Below, one piece after another: positions 24,808 through 33,338 of a DNA stretch of 37,445 nucleotides. The notes beneath the pieces were generated by a model. It was not told the origin of the DNA and did not search any database. It saw nothing but the letters and a program-made list of their open reading frames with translations. Location: contig JAEOSY010000013.1 of NCBI GenBank assembly GCA_016840125.1, positions 1-37,445 on the forward strand, in the 5' to 3' direction. A program made the position numbers and the translations under genes. Numbering within the stretch: position 1 is the first letter of the stretch; each line of letters starts with the position of its first letter. This stretch comes from Candidatus Helarchaeota archaeon (lineage in GTDB: Archaea > Asgardarchaeota > Lokiarchaeia > Helarchaeales > HEL-GB-A).

Positions 24808-25752
24808 ATGGTTATTGAACAACGGTTACTTGAAAAAGCCCAACGAATGGTGGTGCAAATTCTAGATTGGGAGCAAATTGAGGAAGTATTGCTCACATTT
24901 AATGGAAATTGTATAAGCACAGGGACTTGGAATTCTAATCAAGCGCTTCAGGTCAGACATTACGTAGAGACTATTCTCTCTCATGTCAATTACCTACATG
25001 GGGACTCATGGGAATACATCCTCTTGGAAGCGACGCATCCCACAAAGGGAAAACCTCCCTTCTCGCTTAACCCCCCCTACCGCCATATCATGATAACGCA
25101 CTACAAACAGAAAGTTGGCATCGTAGTCCAAGATAATGCAGTCGGCAAGCTCTATCCTGGTAGAAAATATTGTACTCACTTTGGAGTGTTTATCGAAGAA
25201 CTGGAGAAGGCGAGACTATATAAATTAGACGAAATCGCGAAAGAATCAGAACCTTTGAAGACTCTGCCTCCACAAGACACTTCAATAGAGATAGCGAAAA
25301 ATATGTCTCTGAATCCACAACAAAGGTCAGTAATTACAAATTATATTCATTTTTTCGATGCAGGTCAATCCAACAATATAATTGACAGTGTTTTAATAAT
25401 TGATGCTCAAGGACTGCTGATCCAATGTGATCCCCCTAACACAATTTTTGAGTCGCAGGCGACTTCTGTTTTTGAAATTAATCACGCCGCACGCCAAATA
25501 GCAGATCTGATCAATGGATCGCCCCTTACAGAAACACTAATCTTTTCAAAGAGAGAGTCTAAAAGTGTGACAACTCCTCAGCGCGCACACGTCATCTACC
25601 CATTGGAGGAAAAGGGGGCTCTTAGTATATATATACGTAATTTTAGTAAGTTTAGAATAGATCATCTTAAGCATTCGACGGTATTATTCTTAACTGACGC
25701 TCTCACCTTCAAAGAGGGGTATCGCCCCGCTTATTTATGGAAGGTCCATTAA
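24808..25752 (+). CDS. protein with two possible Roadblock/longin-like domains
   Basis: 314 soluble residues. The N-terminal half (about 15-120) alternates strands and helices (EEVLLTFNGNCISTG, VRHYVETILSHVNYL, HIMITHYKQKVGIVVQD). The C-terminal half (about 190-295) does so again (IDSVLIIDAQGLLIQ, AARQIADLI, GALSIYIRNFS). Both fit the Roadblock/LC7 pattern of a strand pair carrying a 'D-x-x-G' turn, a long helix, then three strands. Such domains are abundant in Asgard archaea and often bind small GTPases. No catalytic motif is seen. GGGGG lies 15-20 bases before the ATG. It sits alone between the two carAB pairs. The domain call is by eye and tentative. Confidence 0.55.
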   Translation: MVIEQRLLEKAQRMVVQILDWEQIEEVLLTFNGNCISTGTWNSNQALQVRHYVETILSHVNYLHGDSWEYILLEATHPTKGKPPFSLNPPYRHIMITHYKQKVGIVVQDNAVGKLYPGRKYCTHFGVFIEELEKARLYKLDEIAKESEPLKTLPPQDTSIEIAKNMSLNPQQRSVITNYIHFFDAGQSNNIIDSVLIIDAQGLLIQCDPPNTIFESQATSVFEINHAARQIADLINGSPLTETLIFSKRESKSVTTPQRAHVIYPLEEKGALSIYIRNFSKFRIDHLKHSTVLFLTDALTFKEGYRPAYLWKVH

Positions 25753-25858
25753 TTTTTCTAACAATGGTAGCAAGAGTTAACATTACAAACACTATGATCC
25801 CTATCCCAGATATGAGATTTAGTATCAAATTTTAATAGAACAAAATCAATGATACATT

Positions 25859-25984
25859 GTGGGAAAGAAAAAATTGCGCTCTCGGAAAGAGCTTCTCAAA
25901 AGAGCGTTCGGCTATCAACGCCAGTATAACCTACATCAACAAAAAATCCAAGAAGATCCTAAAGCTCTCTCGGTGGGTCATTGA
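25859..25984 (+). CDS. possible 41-residue basic protein
   Basis: GTG-started frame encoding a Lys/Arg-rich peptide (KKKLRSRKELLKRAFGYQRQ, then HQQKIQEDPKAL) that looks like real protein rather than random translation. It has no clear ribosome-binding site and no ATG. It could be a degraded or very small helical protein. It is the only content seen in the 300 bases between the Roadblock-like gene and the 73-residue gene. Confidence 0.25.
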   Translation: MGKKKLRSRKELLKRAFGYQRQYNLHQQKIQEDPKALSVGH

Positions 25985-26052
25985 AAAAAAGAAAAGGAGA
26001 ATTTTCTCTCCCATATTAATTATTATTTAGCTAAAGCGAAGGTATAATCATA

Positions 26053-26274
26053 ATGACATTATCAAAAAAAAGTATTCAAGGTCTAAAAAATAAACCAGTG
26101 CAATCGATTTGGAATTATATCACCGCACTTCAACAACTACAAAATGCCCTCTTTGAGCTGGAGCGGGAGGAAAATAATTCAGAACTACTCCAGGATTTAT
26201 CTACCCGTGCTCTTGAAATCGGGCAAGAAATTGAGGCGGTTTTACAATTATTAGAGGTTAAAATTGAAGATTAA
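26053..26274 (+). CDS. small 73-residue helical protein
   Basis: A short acidic protein with a helical hairpin pattern: a basic head (LSKKSIQGLKNK) and then two amphipathic segments (WNYITALQQLQNALFELERE; LSTRALEIGQEIEAVLQLLE). There is no cysteine and no membrane segment. It lies upstream of carAB copy 2 and ends 140 bases before it, with an inverted repeat between. The Shine-Dalgarno motif is weak (GAAGG about ten bases before the ATG). Unknown function; it looks like a coiled-coil dimer or a partner protein. Confidence 0.45.
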   Translation: MTLSKKSIQGLKNKPVQSIWNYITALQQLQNALFELEREENNSELLQDLSTRALEIGQEIEAVLQLLEVKIED

Positions 26275-26309
26275 TTTTCGTCCAGATCCTCAAATTCGCA
26301 CTATCCTCG

Positions 26310-26342
26310 GACCACTTAAGTAATGATTGATTTGGAGTGGTC
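26310..26342. promoter_or_regulatory. 7-bp inverted repeat before carAB copy 2
   Basis: GACCACT and AGTGGTC, perfect arms around a 19-base spacer, lie 36 bases after the 73-residue gene and 74 bases before carA copy 2. It could terminate the upstream transcript or regulate carA. Confidence 0.35.
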
Positions 26343-26367
26343 TGCAGAACATCATTTTAGATAATCC

Positions 26368-26381
26368 GTTTCAATTAAAAC
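26368..26381. promoter_or_regulatory. 14-base element upstream of carAB copy 2
   Basis: GTTTCAATTAAAAC differs by one base from the perfect palindrome before carA copy 1. It lies 34 bases before the ATG at 26416, where a TATA-proximal operator would act. Confidence 0.45.
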
Positions 26382-26415
26382 GCTATTTTTATCACTTATT
26401 TTTTGCTTTATCTCG

Positions 26416-27633
26416 ATGATACAAATGACGTCAGAACGTAAAGCAATTCTCATGCTAAATGATGGAACCTATTTTGAAGGGATCGGCTTTGGTGCCACAA
26501 AAGAAGTTGGCGGTGAAGTAGTCTTTAATACAGGCATGGTTGGCTATCCTGAGAGTATGACTGATGCCTCATATCAAGGACAGATTCTTACCTTTACTTA
26601 TCCCTTAATTGGGAATTATGGAGTTCCCGATCCAGACGCAAGAGATAAATGGAATCTTCCTCGTTTCTTTGAATCTGATTTCGATGAATATCGTCCTAAT
26701 CAACAAACAGAAGATCATAATAAACATCCCAAACCTCAAGGAATTAGAGTTAACGGAATCATCATACATGAACTTTGTAAAGAACCATCTCATTGGAATG
26801 CTAAAATGAGTCTAGATCAATGGATGAAGAGTGAAGGGATTCCGGGTATAGAGGGGGTAGACACCCGTGAACTGACGAAAAAACTAAGAGTTCATGGAGT
26901 TATGCTTGGATTATTGAAAATATATGATGAAGGTGAACAGCCCGACCCGAGCAAATTGACAGAGAAAGCTCTGAAAGTTCAGGATCCAAATGATAGAAAT
27001 CTAGTTGGAGAAGTCTCAGTTAAAACCCCCATAATTTATGAGAATAATGGATCCGCTAAGATTGTACTGATTGATGTAGGGGCTAAATTAAACATCATTC
27101 GAAATCTACTAGCTCGCAATTTAACAGTCATTAGAGTGCCTTACAATTTTTCCGCTAAAGAAATCTTGGAATATAAACCAAATGGGTTTTTTATTACGAA
27201 TGGACCGGGAGATCCTAAGCATGACAGTTTAAAGCCAACGATCGCCGCGGTACGAGAGCTCACTGACGAAGGATTACCTTTAATGGGGATTTGCTATGGG
27301 AATCAAATTTTTTCATTGGCTATGGGAGCTGATACGTACAAATTGAAATATGGTCATCGTTCACAAAATCAACCTAGCATGGATTTAGAGACTGGACGAT
27401 GTTATATTACTACACAGAATCATGGGTTTGCTGTCGATGCCGATTCCTTGAAAGATACGGATTTAAAGCTATGGTTCATTAATGTTAATGATAAGACAGT
27501 GGAAGGCGTCAAGCATACTAAGAAGAACGCCTTTTCGGTTCAATTTCATCCTGAACACTTCCCTGGTCCAGTCGATGCCGAATATCTCTTCGAGGAGTAT
27601 ATTAAAAGAATAGGTAATGGAGGGGGGCAATAA
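26416..27633 (+). CDS. carA: carbamoyl-phosphate synthase small (glutaminase) subunit, copy 2
   Basis: 405 residues, colinear with copy 1 and clearly its paralogue, but diverged by amino-acid changes throughout. The amidotransferase triad is intact: C293 in GICYGNQ, H378 and E380 in QFHPEHFPGP. Compared with copy 1 it is closer to the eukaryotic pattern (YPLIGNYGVPD, WNLPRFFESD, GIEGVDTRELTKKLR, YGHRSQNQP, QNHGFAVD, FINVND). It shares the long loop after FESD. There is no evident Shine-Dalgarno motif at ATG 26416. The stop overlaps carB copy 2 by one base (TAATG), tighter than the five-base gap in copy 1. Confidence 0.93.
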   Translation: MIQMTSERKAILMLNDGTYFEGIGFGATKEVGGEVVFNTGMVGYPESMTDASYQGQILTFTYPLIGNYGVPDPDARDKWNLPRFFESDFDEYRPNQQTEDHNKHPKPQGIRVNGIIIHELCKEPSHWNAKMSLDQWMKSEGIPGIEGVDTRELTKKLRVHGVMLGLLKIYDEGEQPDPSKLTEKALKVQDPNDRNLVGEVSVKTPIIYENNGSAKIVLIDVGAKLNIIRNLLARNLTVIRVPYNFSAKEILEYKPNGFFITNGPGDPKHDSLKPTIAAVRELTDEGLPLMGICYGNQIFSLAMGADTYKLKYGHRSQNQPSMDLETGRCYITTQNHGFAVDADSLKDTDLKLWFINVNDKTVEGVKHTKKNAFSVQFHPEHFPGPVDAEYLFEEYIKRIGNGGGQ

Positions 27634-30600
27634 TGGGGAAGTTTGAGTGGATTAAAAAAGTGCTTGTAATCGGTAGCGGTGCTATTCGTATTGGGCAGGC
27701 AGGGGAATTCGACTATTCCGGCAGCCAATGTCTGAAGGCTCTTAAAGAAGAGGGGATTGAAACAGTACTCATCAATCCGAACATCGCCACGATCCAAACT
27801 GATCCCCAATTAGCCGATAAAGTTTATCTCTTACCCGTGCTCCCCGATTTCGTTGAGAAGGTTATCATAAAAGAGCGCCCTGATTCAGTTTTACTTTCTT
27901 TTGGGGGGCAAACTGCACTCAATGTGGGGGTAGAATTAGATCAAAAGGGTATTTTTGAAAAAAATAATGTAAAAGTTCTCGGAACTCCGATTAAAGCCAT
28001 CATGGATACGGAGGATCGTGAAGCCTTTCGTCAACAAATGTTCAAGGCTGGAGTAGAAATCGCGAAGAGTAAAAGTGCTACGACGCTAGAGGAAGCTCTT
28101 GAAATAGCAAATGAAATTGGATTTCCAATAATTATTCGGGTTGCATATACATTAGGTGGGAAAGGTTCAGGTGTCGCTAGAACTGAAGAAGAATTTATAG
28201 AAATTGTAAAAGTGGGACTTTCCCAAAGTATGATCAGTCAAATTCTAGTGGAGGAGTATCTAGATATCCCCTTTTATAAGGAGGTTGAATACGAAGTAGT
28301 GCGCGATTATGAAGACAACTGTATTACAGTCTGCAACATGGAAAACTTCGATCCTCTCGGAATTCACACCGGGGATTCCATTGTGATCGCCCCCTCCCAA
28401 ACATTAACGAATTCGGAGTATCATTTACTACGTGATGCCTCAATTCGCGTCATCCGCCAACTCGGAATTGTGGGTGAGTGCAACATCCAATATGGGCTCC
28501 ATCAACTCTCCGAAGAATTTAGAGCCATAGACGTTAATGCTCGGCTATCTAGATCAAGCGCATTAGCAAGTAAAGCTACAGGCTACCCTCTTGCATACAT
28601 AGCAGCCAAAATTGCTATTGGTTATAACCTCCCTGAGCTCATCAACAAAGTAACGAATGTGACAACTGCTTGTTTTGAACCTGCTTTAGATTACTTGGTC
28701 GTAAAGATACCTAGGTTCGATACCACTAAATTCCGGGGCGAGGTAAGCCGACTCATAGGCACACAGATGAAGAGTGTTGGGGAAGTTATGGGGATTGGAC
28801 GGAATTTCGAGGAGGCTTTCCAAAAAGCAATCCGCATGTTGCAAATCGGAAAGATTGGTTTGGTGGGGAACTCAGATGATACGAGCCATATGTCTTTGGA
28901 AGAATTAAAACGTGAATTGGCGGAACCTACAGATGTAAGATTCTTCAAGATTGTAGATGGCTTTAAGCGTGGTTTATCTGTGGAAGAATTATTCCAATTA
29001 ACTGGTATTGATAGATGGTTCCTCAGTAAAATCCGAAATATTGTTGAAATTGAGGTAAAATTGAAGAATAGATCGATTCTCGAAGATGACCAGAAATTAT
29101 CAAAGGCGCTTGCTACTGCTAAAAAATACGGATTTTCGGATGAACAAATAGCCAGATGTCTCAAGTTGGACGATTTAAGCATTAGAAGAATGCGTGAACG
29201 TGTGGGTATAGCCCCAATAATCAAGCAGATCGATACACTTGCGGCTGAATGGCCTTGCGAAACTAATTATCTATATGCAACCTATGGGGGAACGACAGAT
29301 GATATCGATTTTGCTGAAAATGGGAAAAAGATCATAGTATTAGGATCAGGTACCTATAGAATCGGAAGTAGCGTAGAATTTGACTGGGGGTCGGTTAATC
29401 TAACTTGGGCGCTCAAGAAGCTCGGTGTAGATGAGGTTATAATGTATAATAACAATCCTGAGACTGTTTCCACAGATTATGACATCTCAGATAAGCTCTA
29501 CTTTGAGGAAATGACTTTAGAAAGAGTGTTGGATATTTATTCAAAAGAAAATCCATATGGTATTTGCGTCTCTGTTGGAGGACAAACCCCAAATAATTTA
29601 GCTCCTAAACTTGCCTCATCTCGAGAATATTATAAAACAAAATACATCAACATCTTAGGTACGCTGGGAAAGAATATCGATAAAGCGGAGGATAGATCCA
29701 AGTTTAGCAGTATCCTGGATCAACTAAATATCGGGCAGCCTGAATGGAATGCGTTAAGTACTCTTGAAGATGCCCAAGCTTTTGCTAACAAGGTCGGCTT
29801 TCCAGTGTTAATACGCCCCAGCTATGTTTTAAGTGGGGCTGCAATGAATGTAGCTTACTCAAACACTCAATTGATGGAATATCTCAAATTCGCAGCCGAT
29901 ATTTCCAAGGATTACCCTGTTGTAGTCTCAAAATATATTGAAAATGCACGCGAAGTCGAGGTTGATGCGATTTCAGACGGTGAAGACGTCCTCATCGGTG
30001 CCGTGATCGAGCATGTTGAAAATGCCGGAATCCACAGTGGTGATGCGTCCATGTCCATCCCTCCATTAACAATAGAACGCAAAGAAACTGCAAAAATCAA
30101 ATTATACACCCGCGAAATCGCGCGAGCCTTGCAGATCAAAGGCCCCTTTAATGTTCAATACATTGTGAAAGGGGATAACGTTTATGTCATCGAGTGTAAT
30201 TTGCGTTCCAGTCGTTCCATGCCCTATGTCTCGAAAACCAAGGGAGTCAACCTGATGGAAGTTGCGGCATCGATTATGCTAGGAAAAAATTTAAGGGAGG
30301 TCGGAGTGTTAGAAACCCCCGAAATTAATTACTGCAGCACTAAAATACCTCAATTTTCATTTATGAGACTTACGGGAGCAGATCCCATATTAGGGGTCGA
30401 AATGGTAAGTACAGGCGAGGTTGCATGCGTGGGTGAAGATATTTATGAAGCCCTCTTAAAAGGGCTACTTGCTGCAGAATTTGACGTACCCTTACATGGG
30501 GGAAATGTCTTGATCACGGTGGGTGGCGAATTAAAACAAATGGTAGTCCCACTTGCCCAAAAATTACATAAACTGGGTTATCAGCTTATGGCTACAGAAC

Positions 30601-30947
30601 ACACAGCTGAGATTTTCACCCAAAATAAGATTCCAGTTACTATTTTACACAAAATTAAGGAACCTTCTAAAAAACCCAATATTCTCGACTACCTAACTGA
30701 ACGCAAAATTAACCTGGTCATCAATATTCCCGTCACAGGGACCAGAAAGATGGTGGATATCCTCGAGGACGAATTTGAAATTAGAAGACGCGCCGTGGAC
30801 CATAATGTGCCAGTAATTACAAATTTAGAGTTAGCAAATGCCTTGGTAATTGCTCTTGAAAAATCACACAGACGCGAGTTCACAATTGTCTCTCTGAATG
30901 ATTATCTAGACAAGCTACCCTTCACGTTTTGGACTGGTTTGGAGTAA
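27633..30947 (+). CDS. carB: carbamoyl-phosphate synthase large subunit, copy 2
   Basis: 1104 residues with the full CarB layout: two preATP-grasp/ATP-grasp halves, the oligomerisation region between them, and a C-terminal MGS-like domain. Motifs are RIGQAGEFDYSGSQ, NPNIATIQT, CNMENFDPLGIHTGDSI, APSQTL, NARLSRSSALASKATGYPLA, NPETVSTDYD and RPSYVLSGAAMNVAY. CNMENFDPLGIHTG plus APSQTL is strikingly like the eukaryotic CAD sequence as I recall it. The end (LDKLPFTFWTGLE) differs from copy 1 but is nearly repeated in a relic at 33116-33193. The two copies differ in the MGS phosphate-site loop (NIPSSQT against NIPVTGT), so their feedback ligands may differ. Confidence 0.95.
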   Translation: MGKFEWIKKVLVIGSGAIRIGQAGEFDYSGSQCLKALKEEGIETVLINPNIATIQTDPQLADKVYLLPVLPDFVEKVIIKERPDSVLLSFGGQTALNVGVELDQKGIFEKNNVKVLGTPIKAIMDTEDREAFRQQMFKAGVEIAKSKSATTLEEALEIANEIGFPIIIRVAYTLGGKGSGVARTEEEFIEIVKVGLSQSMISQILVEEYLDIPFYKEVEYEVVRDYEDNCITVCNMENFDPLGIHTGDSIVIAPSQTLTNSEYHLLRDASIRVIRQLGIVGECNIQYGLHQLSEEFRAIDVNARLSRSSALASKATGYPLAYIAAKIAIGYNLPELINKVTNVTTACFEPALDYLVVKIPRFDTTKFRGEVSRLIGTQMKSVGEVMGIGRNFEEAFQKAIRMLQIGKIGLVGNSDDTSHMSLEELKRELAEPTDVRFFKIVDGFKRGLSVEELFQLTGIDRWFLSKIRNIVEIEVKLKNRSILEDDQKLSKALATAKKYGFSDEQIARCLKLDDLSIRRMRERVGIAPIIKQIDTLAAEWPCETNYLYATYGGTTDDIDFAENGKKIIVLGSGTYRIGSSVEFDWGSVNLTWALKKLGVDEVIMYNNNPETVSTDYDISDKLYFEEMTLERVLDIYSKENPYGICVSVGGQTPNNLAPKLASSREYYKTKYINILGTLGKNIDKAEDRSKFSSILDQLNIGQPEWNALSTLEDAQAFANKVGFPVLIRPSYVLSGAAMNVAYSNTQLMEYLKFAADISKDYPVVVSKYIENAREVEVDAISDGEDVLIGAVIEHVENAGIHSGDASMSIPPLTIERKETAKIKLYTREIARALQIKGPFNVQYIVKGDNVYVIECNLRSSRSMPYVSKTKGVNLMEVAASIMLGKNLREVGVLETPEINYCSTKIPQFSFMRLTGADPILGVEMVSTGEVACVGEDIYEALLKGLLAAEFDVPLHGGNVLITVGGELKQMVVPLAQKLHKLGYQLMATEHTAEIFTQNKIPVTILHKIKEPSKKPNILDYLTERKINLVINIPVTGTRKMVDILEDEFEIRRRAVDHNVPVITNLELANALVIALEKSHRREFTIVSLNDYLDKLPFTFWTGLE

Positions 30948-30949
30948 AT

Positions 30950-30985
30950 TGAGTAATCATCTATTTTTCTTTTTAATAAATAGCT
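30950..30985. terminator. T-rich terminator between convergent genes
   Basis: CTATTTTTCTTTTT follows the carB copy 2 stop. The spacer to the end of the minus-strand transporter is only 62 bases. Confidence 0.4.
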
Positions 30986-31009
30986 GGGTATAACCGTCAT
31001 ATAAACTTT

Positions 31010-32629
31010 CTATTGGTTTTGCATTTGCTTAAATTTTTCGACCTCGAATATACGTTCTACGATAACTTTTCCAGGTGTAAATATGGTGGTATCACCGATC
31101 CAATTTTTGAAAAATTCCCTAAAGAACTTTTCAAATTCTTGAGTAAAAGCGTCTAATTTCCGATGTAATACTTTCAGATCTTCTGTCACTATGAGTGCAG
31201 AAGTCACAAAACCTCCGTGATTAAGGAGAATGGTTGCATTTTCTTGTTTTATCACTTTTAATTCACTTTTGCTCATTGTCAGTTCTTGAACTAGAGAACA
31301 TAATCCTGAAATTCCGCCTGAAACTAATAACGCATCCTTCTTTTGCGGAATAAACGGGTAATTAAATAAATTTATTCCTGCTTCGTTAATAACATATAAC
31401 TGTTGTAATTTAGAAAACCATTGCCGCTCCTTTTTTGGCGGTAGCGTTTCCCGCGTATAAAGAATCACTAAGTACGTAGAGCTTGTGATAAAAGCGAGTA
31501 TAAATGATGCAAATAAAAAGTCGTACGGGATCATAAAAATTCCCAATGCTATACCTGAAGCTAATCCCAAACCCCATCCTAACCCAAAAAACAAACCAAA
31601 ATTAATCCAAATTCTATTCGGTGTCGTGGAATCTGCAATAAAATTAACCATTCCAATTAGGATAGCGGGAAGCGTGATACCAAGAAAGACAGATCCAATG
31701 GACAAACTTAAAATGTCTTGTGATAGCCCGTAAAGAAAAATCGCAATAATTGAAGACGTTATAGCAATAAGCCATATGTTCTTGCGACCAAATTTATCCG
31801 CAATCAATCCTATGAAAAAACTGATTAAAATACAGATAATTGCAATAAGAAAAACGGGAAATTCAGTTCCGACAAGAAATGTGGTGACTCCAAAAAAAGC
31901 CTCACTGAATAAGAGAATCGTTGGATAGATGGAACCCCAACATACATACACCATTACGGTTCCCCAAAAAAGACAAATCAAAAATAAAATGAGGCAGTAA
32001 AATAGAAAGTCTTTTTTTCGAATATCCTCTTTAATTTCGCTTTCAGATTGTTTGATCTCAATTGGAATATCTCTTGTATAGATCAAATTTAAAAAGCCAG
32101 TAATGGCATACCCCAGTCCAAGAATTATAAATTGAAATGATAAATCCAAATAAACAATAGAAAGTACAAGAAATAATAAAATAAATCCACCAATTACATT
32201 TAAAATCCCTACTACTCGCCCCCGCTCTTCAATTTTTGTTAGTTTCCCAACATAGACGCTGGAAATTGTCATAATACTCCCAGGAATGAGACAGGCGATA
32301 AAAATCAAAGTTAATCTGATTTCAAATGAACAAGAACTGATGAAAATCGAGCCAAAAGGAAGTATACTTCCATAAATAATGGCCAAAATCCACGAAAACC
32401 ATGGGGGTACCTTCCTACTAACTAATATACCAACTATAATACCTCCAATTGCAGTTCCAATATACGCTACCGTCCCACTCCAAATGGGGAGTCCATATGT
32501 TGCAATAATCTTAAGAATAAAAATTGTAGCGGCGACTATCGTTAAAAAGAATGACGTAGTGTATGAGATAAACAACCGAAAGAAGCTCCCCTTTGAGATA
32601 CTAATATCCTCTGTAAAGTAATTGACCAT
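31010..32629 (-). CDS. MFS-like transporter with C-terminal sensor-like domain
   Basis: 539 residues from ATG 32629, which has GGAGAGG just upstream; an ATG at 32656 would add nine residues. Residues 1-405 hold about twelve membrane helices in two halves, with an MFS-type loop GLIADKFGRKN between helices of the second half and KLTKIEERGRVVGILN in the first. After a basic linker (LPPKKERQW), about 408-530 is a soluble alpha/beta domain (YVINEAGINLFNYPF, LLVSGGISGLCSLVQELT, ELKVIKQENATILLNHG, SALIVTEDLKVLHRKL, FTQEFEKFF). It resembles the longin/Roadblock-like modules common in Asgard proteins. This domain is cytosolic if the tail faces in. Substrate unknown. Confidence 0.75.
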   Translation of the reverse strand: MVNYFTEDISISKGSFFRLFISYTTSFFLTIVAATIFILKIIATYGLPIWSGTVAYIGTAIGGIIVGILVSRKVPPWFSWILAIIYGSILPFGSIFISSCSFEIRLTLIFIACLIPGSIMTISSVYVGKLTKIEERGRVVGILNVIGGFILLFLVLSIVYLDLSFQFIILGLGYAITGFLNLIYTRDIPIEIKQSESEIKEDIRKKDFLFYCLILFLICLFWGTVMVYVCWGSIYPTILLFSEAFFGVTTFLVGTEFPVFLIAIICILISFFIGLIADKFGRKNIWLIAITSSIIAIFLYGLSQDILSLSIGSVFLGITLPAILIGMVNFIADSTTPNRIWINFGLFFGLGWGLGLASGIALGIFMIPYDFLFASFILAFITSSTYLVILYTRETLPPKKERQWFSKLQQLYVINEAGINLFNYPFIPQKKDALLVSGGISGLCSLVQELTMSKSELKVIKQENATILLNHGGFVTSALIVTEDLKVLHRKLDAFTQEFEKFFREFFKNWIGDTTIFTPGKVIVERIFEVEKFKQMQNQ

Positions 32630-32787
32630 ATTTTCCTCTCCAGAACAGATCCCCATAATAATTAAACTCTTATTTTAATCTTCTCCCAGAGTTACGGTTC
32701 GTTATTTTATCATTTTATTTAATTGAGATTCAAAAAAAAGATAAAAACAAATAATTTTCTGAAGTAACACACGTATTAAAAAGAGGA

Positions 32788-33115
32788 TTAGGGTAAAGCT
32801 TGCTCGATTAACTCTAAAAGGTCAATCATCCTTCTTTTTGAATTAGTTGCTTTAAGGGCATCAGACAAATTTCAATTACAAAAGGGACAAATGCTGACTA
32901 GATACTCCGCACCAGTTTCTTCGGCCTCTTCAATTCTAGATTTTGCAATCTCGAGAGCTAACTCGGGAAACGCTTTCTTCACGCCTCCACCCGCACCACA
33001 GCACTTTGTATTCTCTTTTATAGTCCTCATTTCTTTGATTTCAGCCATCTGGGCAAGTATCTTACGTGACTTTTCATAAAGCGGCTCATCTCCTGATCCC
33101 CGTCCTGTATGACAC
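32788..33115 (-). pseudogene. fragment of a CCG-domain Fe-S oxidoreductase (HdrB/HdrD/GlpC-like)
   Basis: Reading from about 33115 leftwards: PCHTGRGSG, KCCGAGGGVKKAFPELALEI, and CPFCN at 32875, the cysteine motifs of a CCG domain that binds a noncubane or cubane Fe-S centre in heterodisulfide-reductase-like and glycolate/glycerol dehydrogenase subunits. A TGA at 32872-32874 breaks the frame; beyond it the same frame continues with NLSDALKA and a normal-looking helix to TAA at 32788-32790. The N-terminal part is missing: upstream sequence is a carB relic on the opposite strand. It is a truncated, stop-interrupted gene and unlikely to work as is. Confidence 0.75.
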
Positions 33116-33193
33116 GGAAGAGAGTTTACAATAATCCCCTTAAATGAGTATCTCGATAAGCTACCCTTCACCTTTTGGACTGGTTTGGTGTGA
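33116..33193 (+). pseudogene. relic of the 3' end of a third carB gene
   Basis: This stretch encodes REFTIIPLNEYLDKLPF, then TFWTGLV and a stop. The carB copy 2 end reads REFTIVSLNDYLDKLPF, then TFWTGLE and a stop. DNA identity to 30896-30947 is high (about 44 of 50 bases over the last part, by eye). No other carB sequence precedes it. It lies head to head against the Fe-S relic, so the junction near 33113-33118 marks a rearrangement. Confidence 0.75.
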
Positions 33194-33338
33194 AAAAAAC
33201 AATATGGCGCAAGCGCTATTTTTCTTCTTCCAAGTATTTTAAAATACTTAAACGATAACAAGATACTATTCATACTACATTAATTCCTTATCACATGTGG
33301 TTAATTTATTTAAATAATTAGAAGCGGAAGGGATAAAA

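Noticed and set aside
26323..26364. 13-codon leader peptide before carA copy 2, compared with the fungal arginine attenuator peptide
   Set aside because: The peptide has only one Arg and no similarity to the attenuator; its codons overlap the inverted repeat by chance.
28691..29224. 177-codon antisense frame within carB copy 2
   Set aside because: It is fully inside a conserved enzyme gene and has no recognisable protein features.
33116..33273. N-terminal part of the apparent 133-residue Fe-S protein
   Set aside because: This part is mostly the reverse complement of a carB 3' end, so it is not real oxidoreductase sequence.
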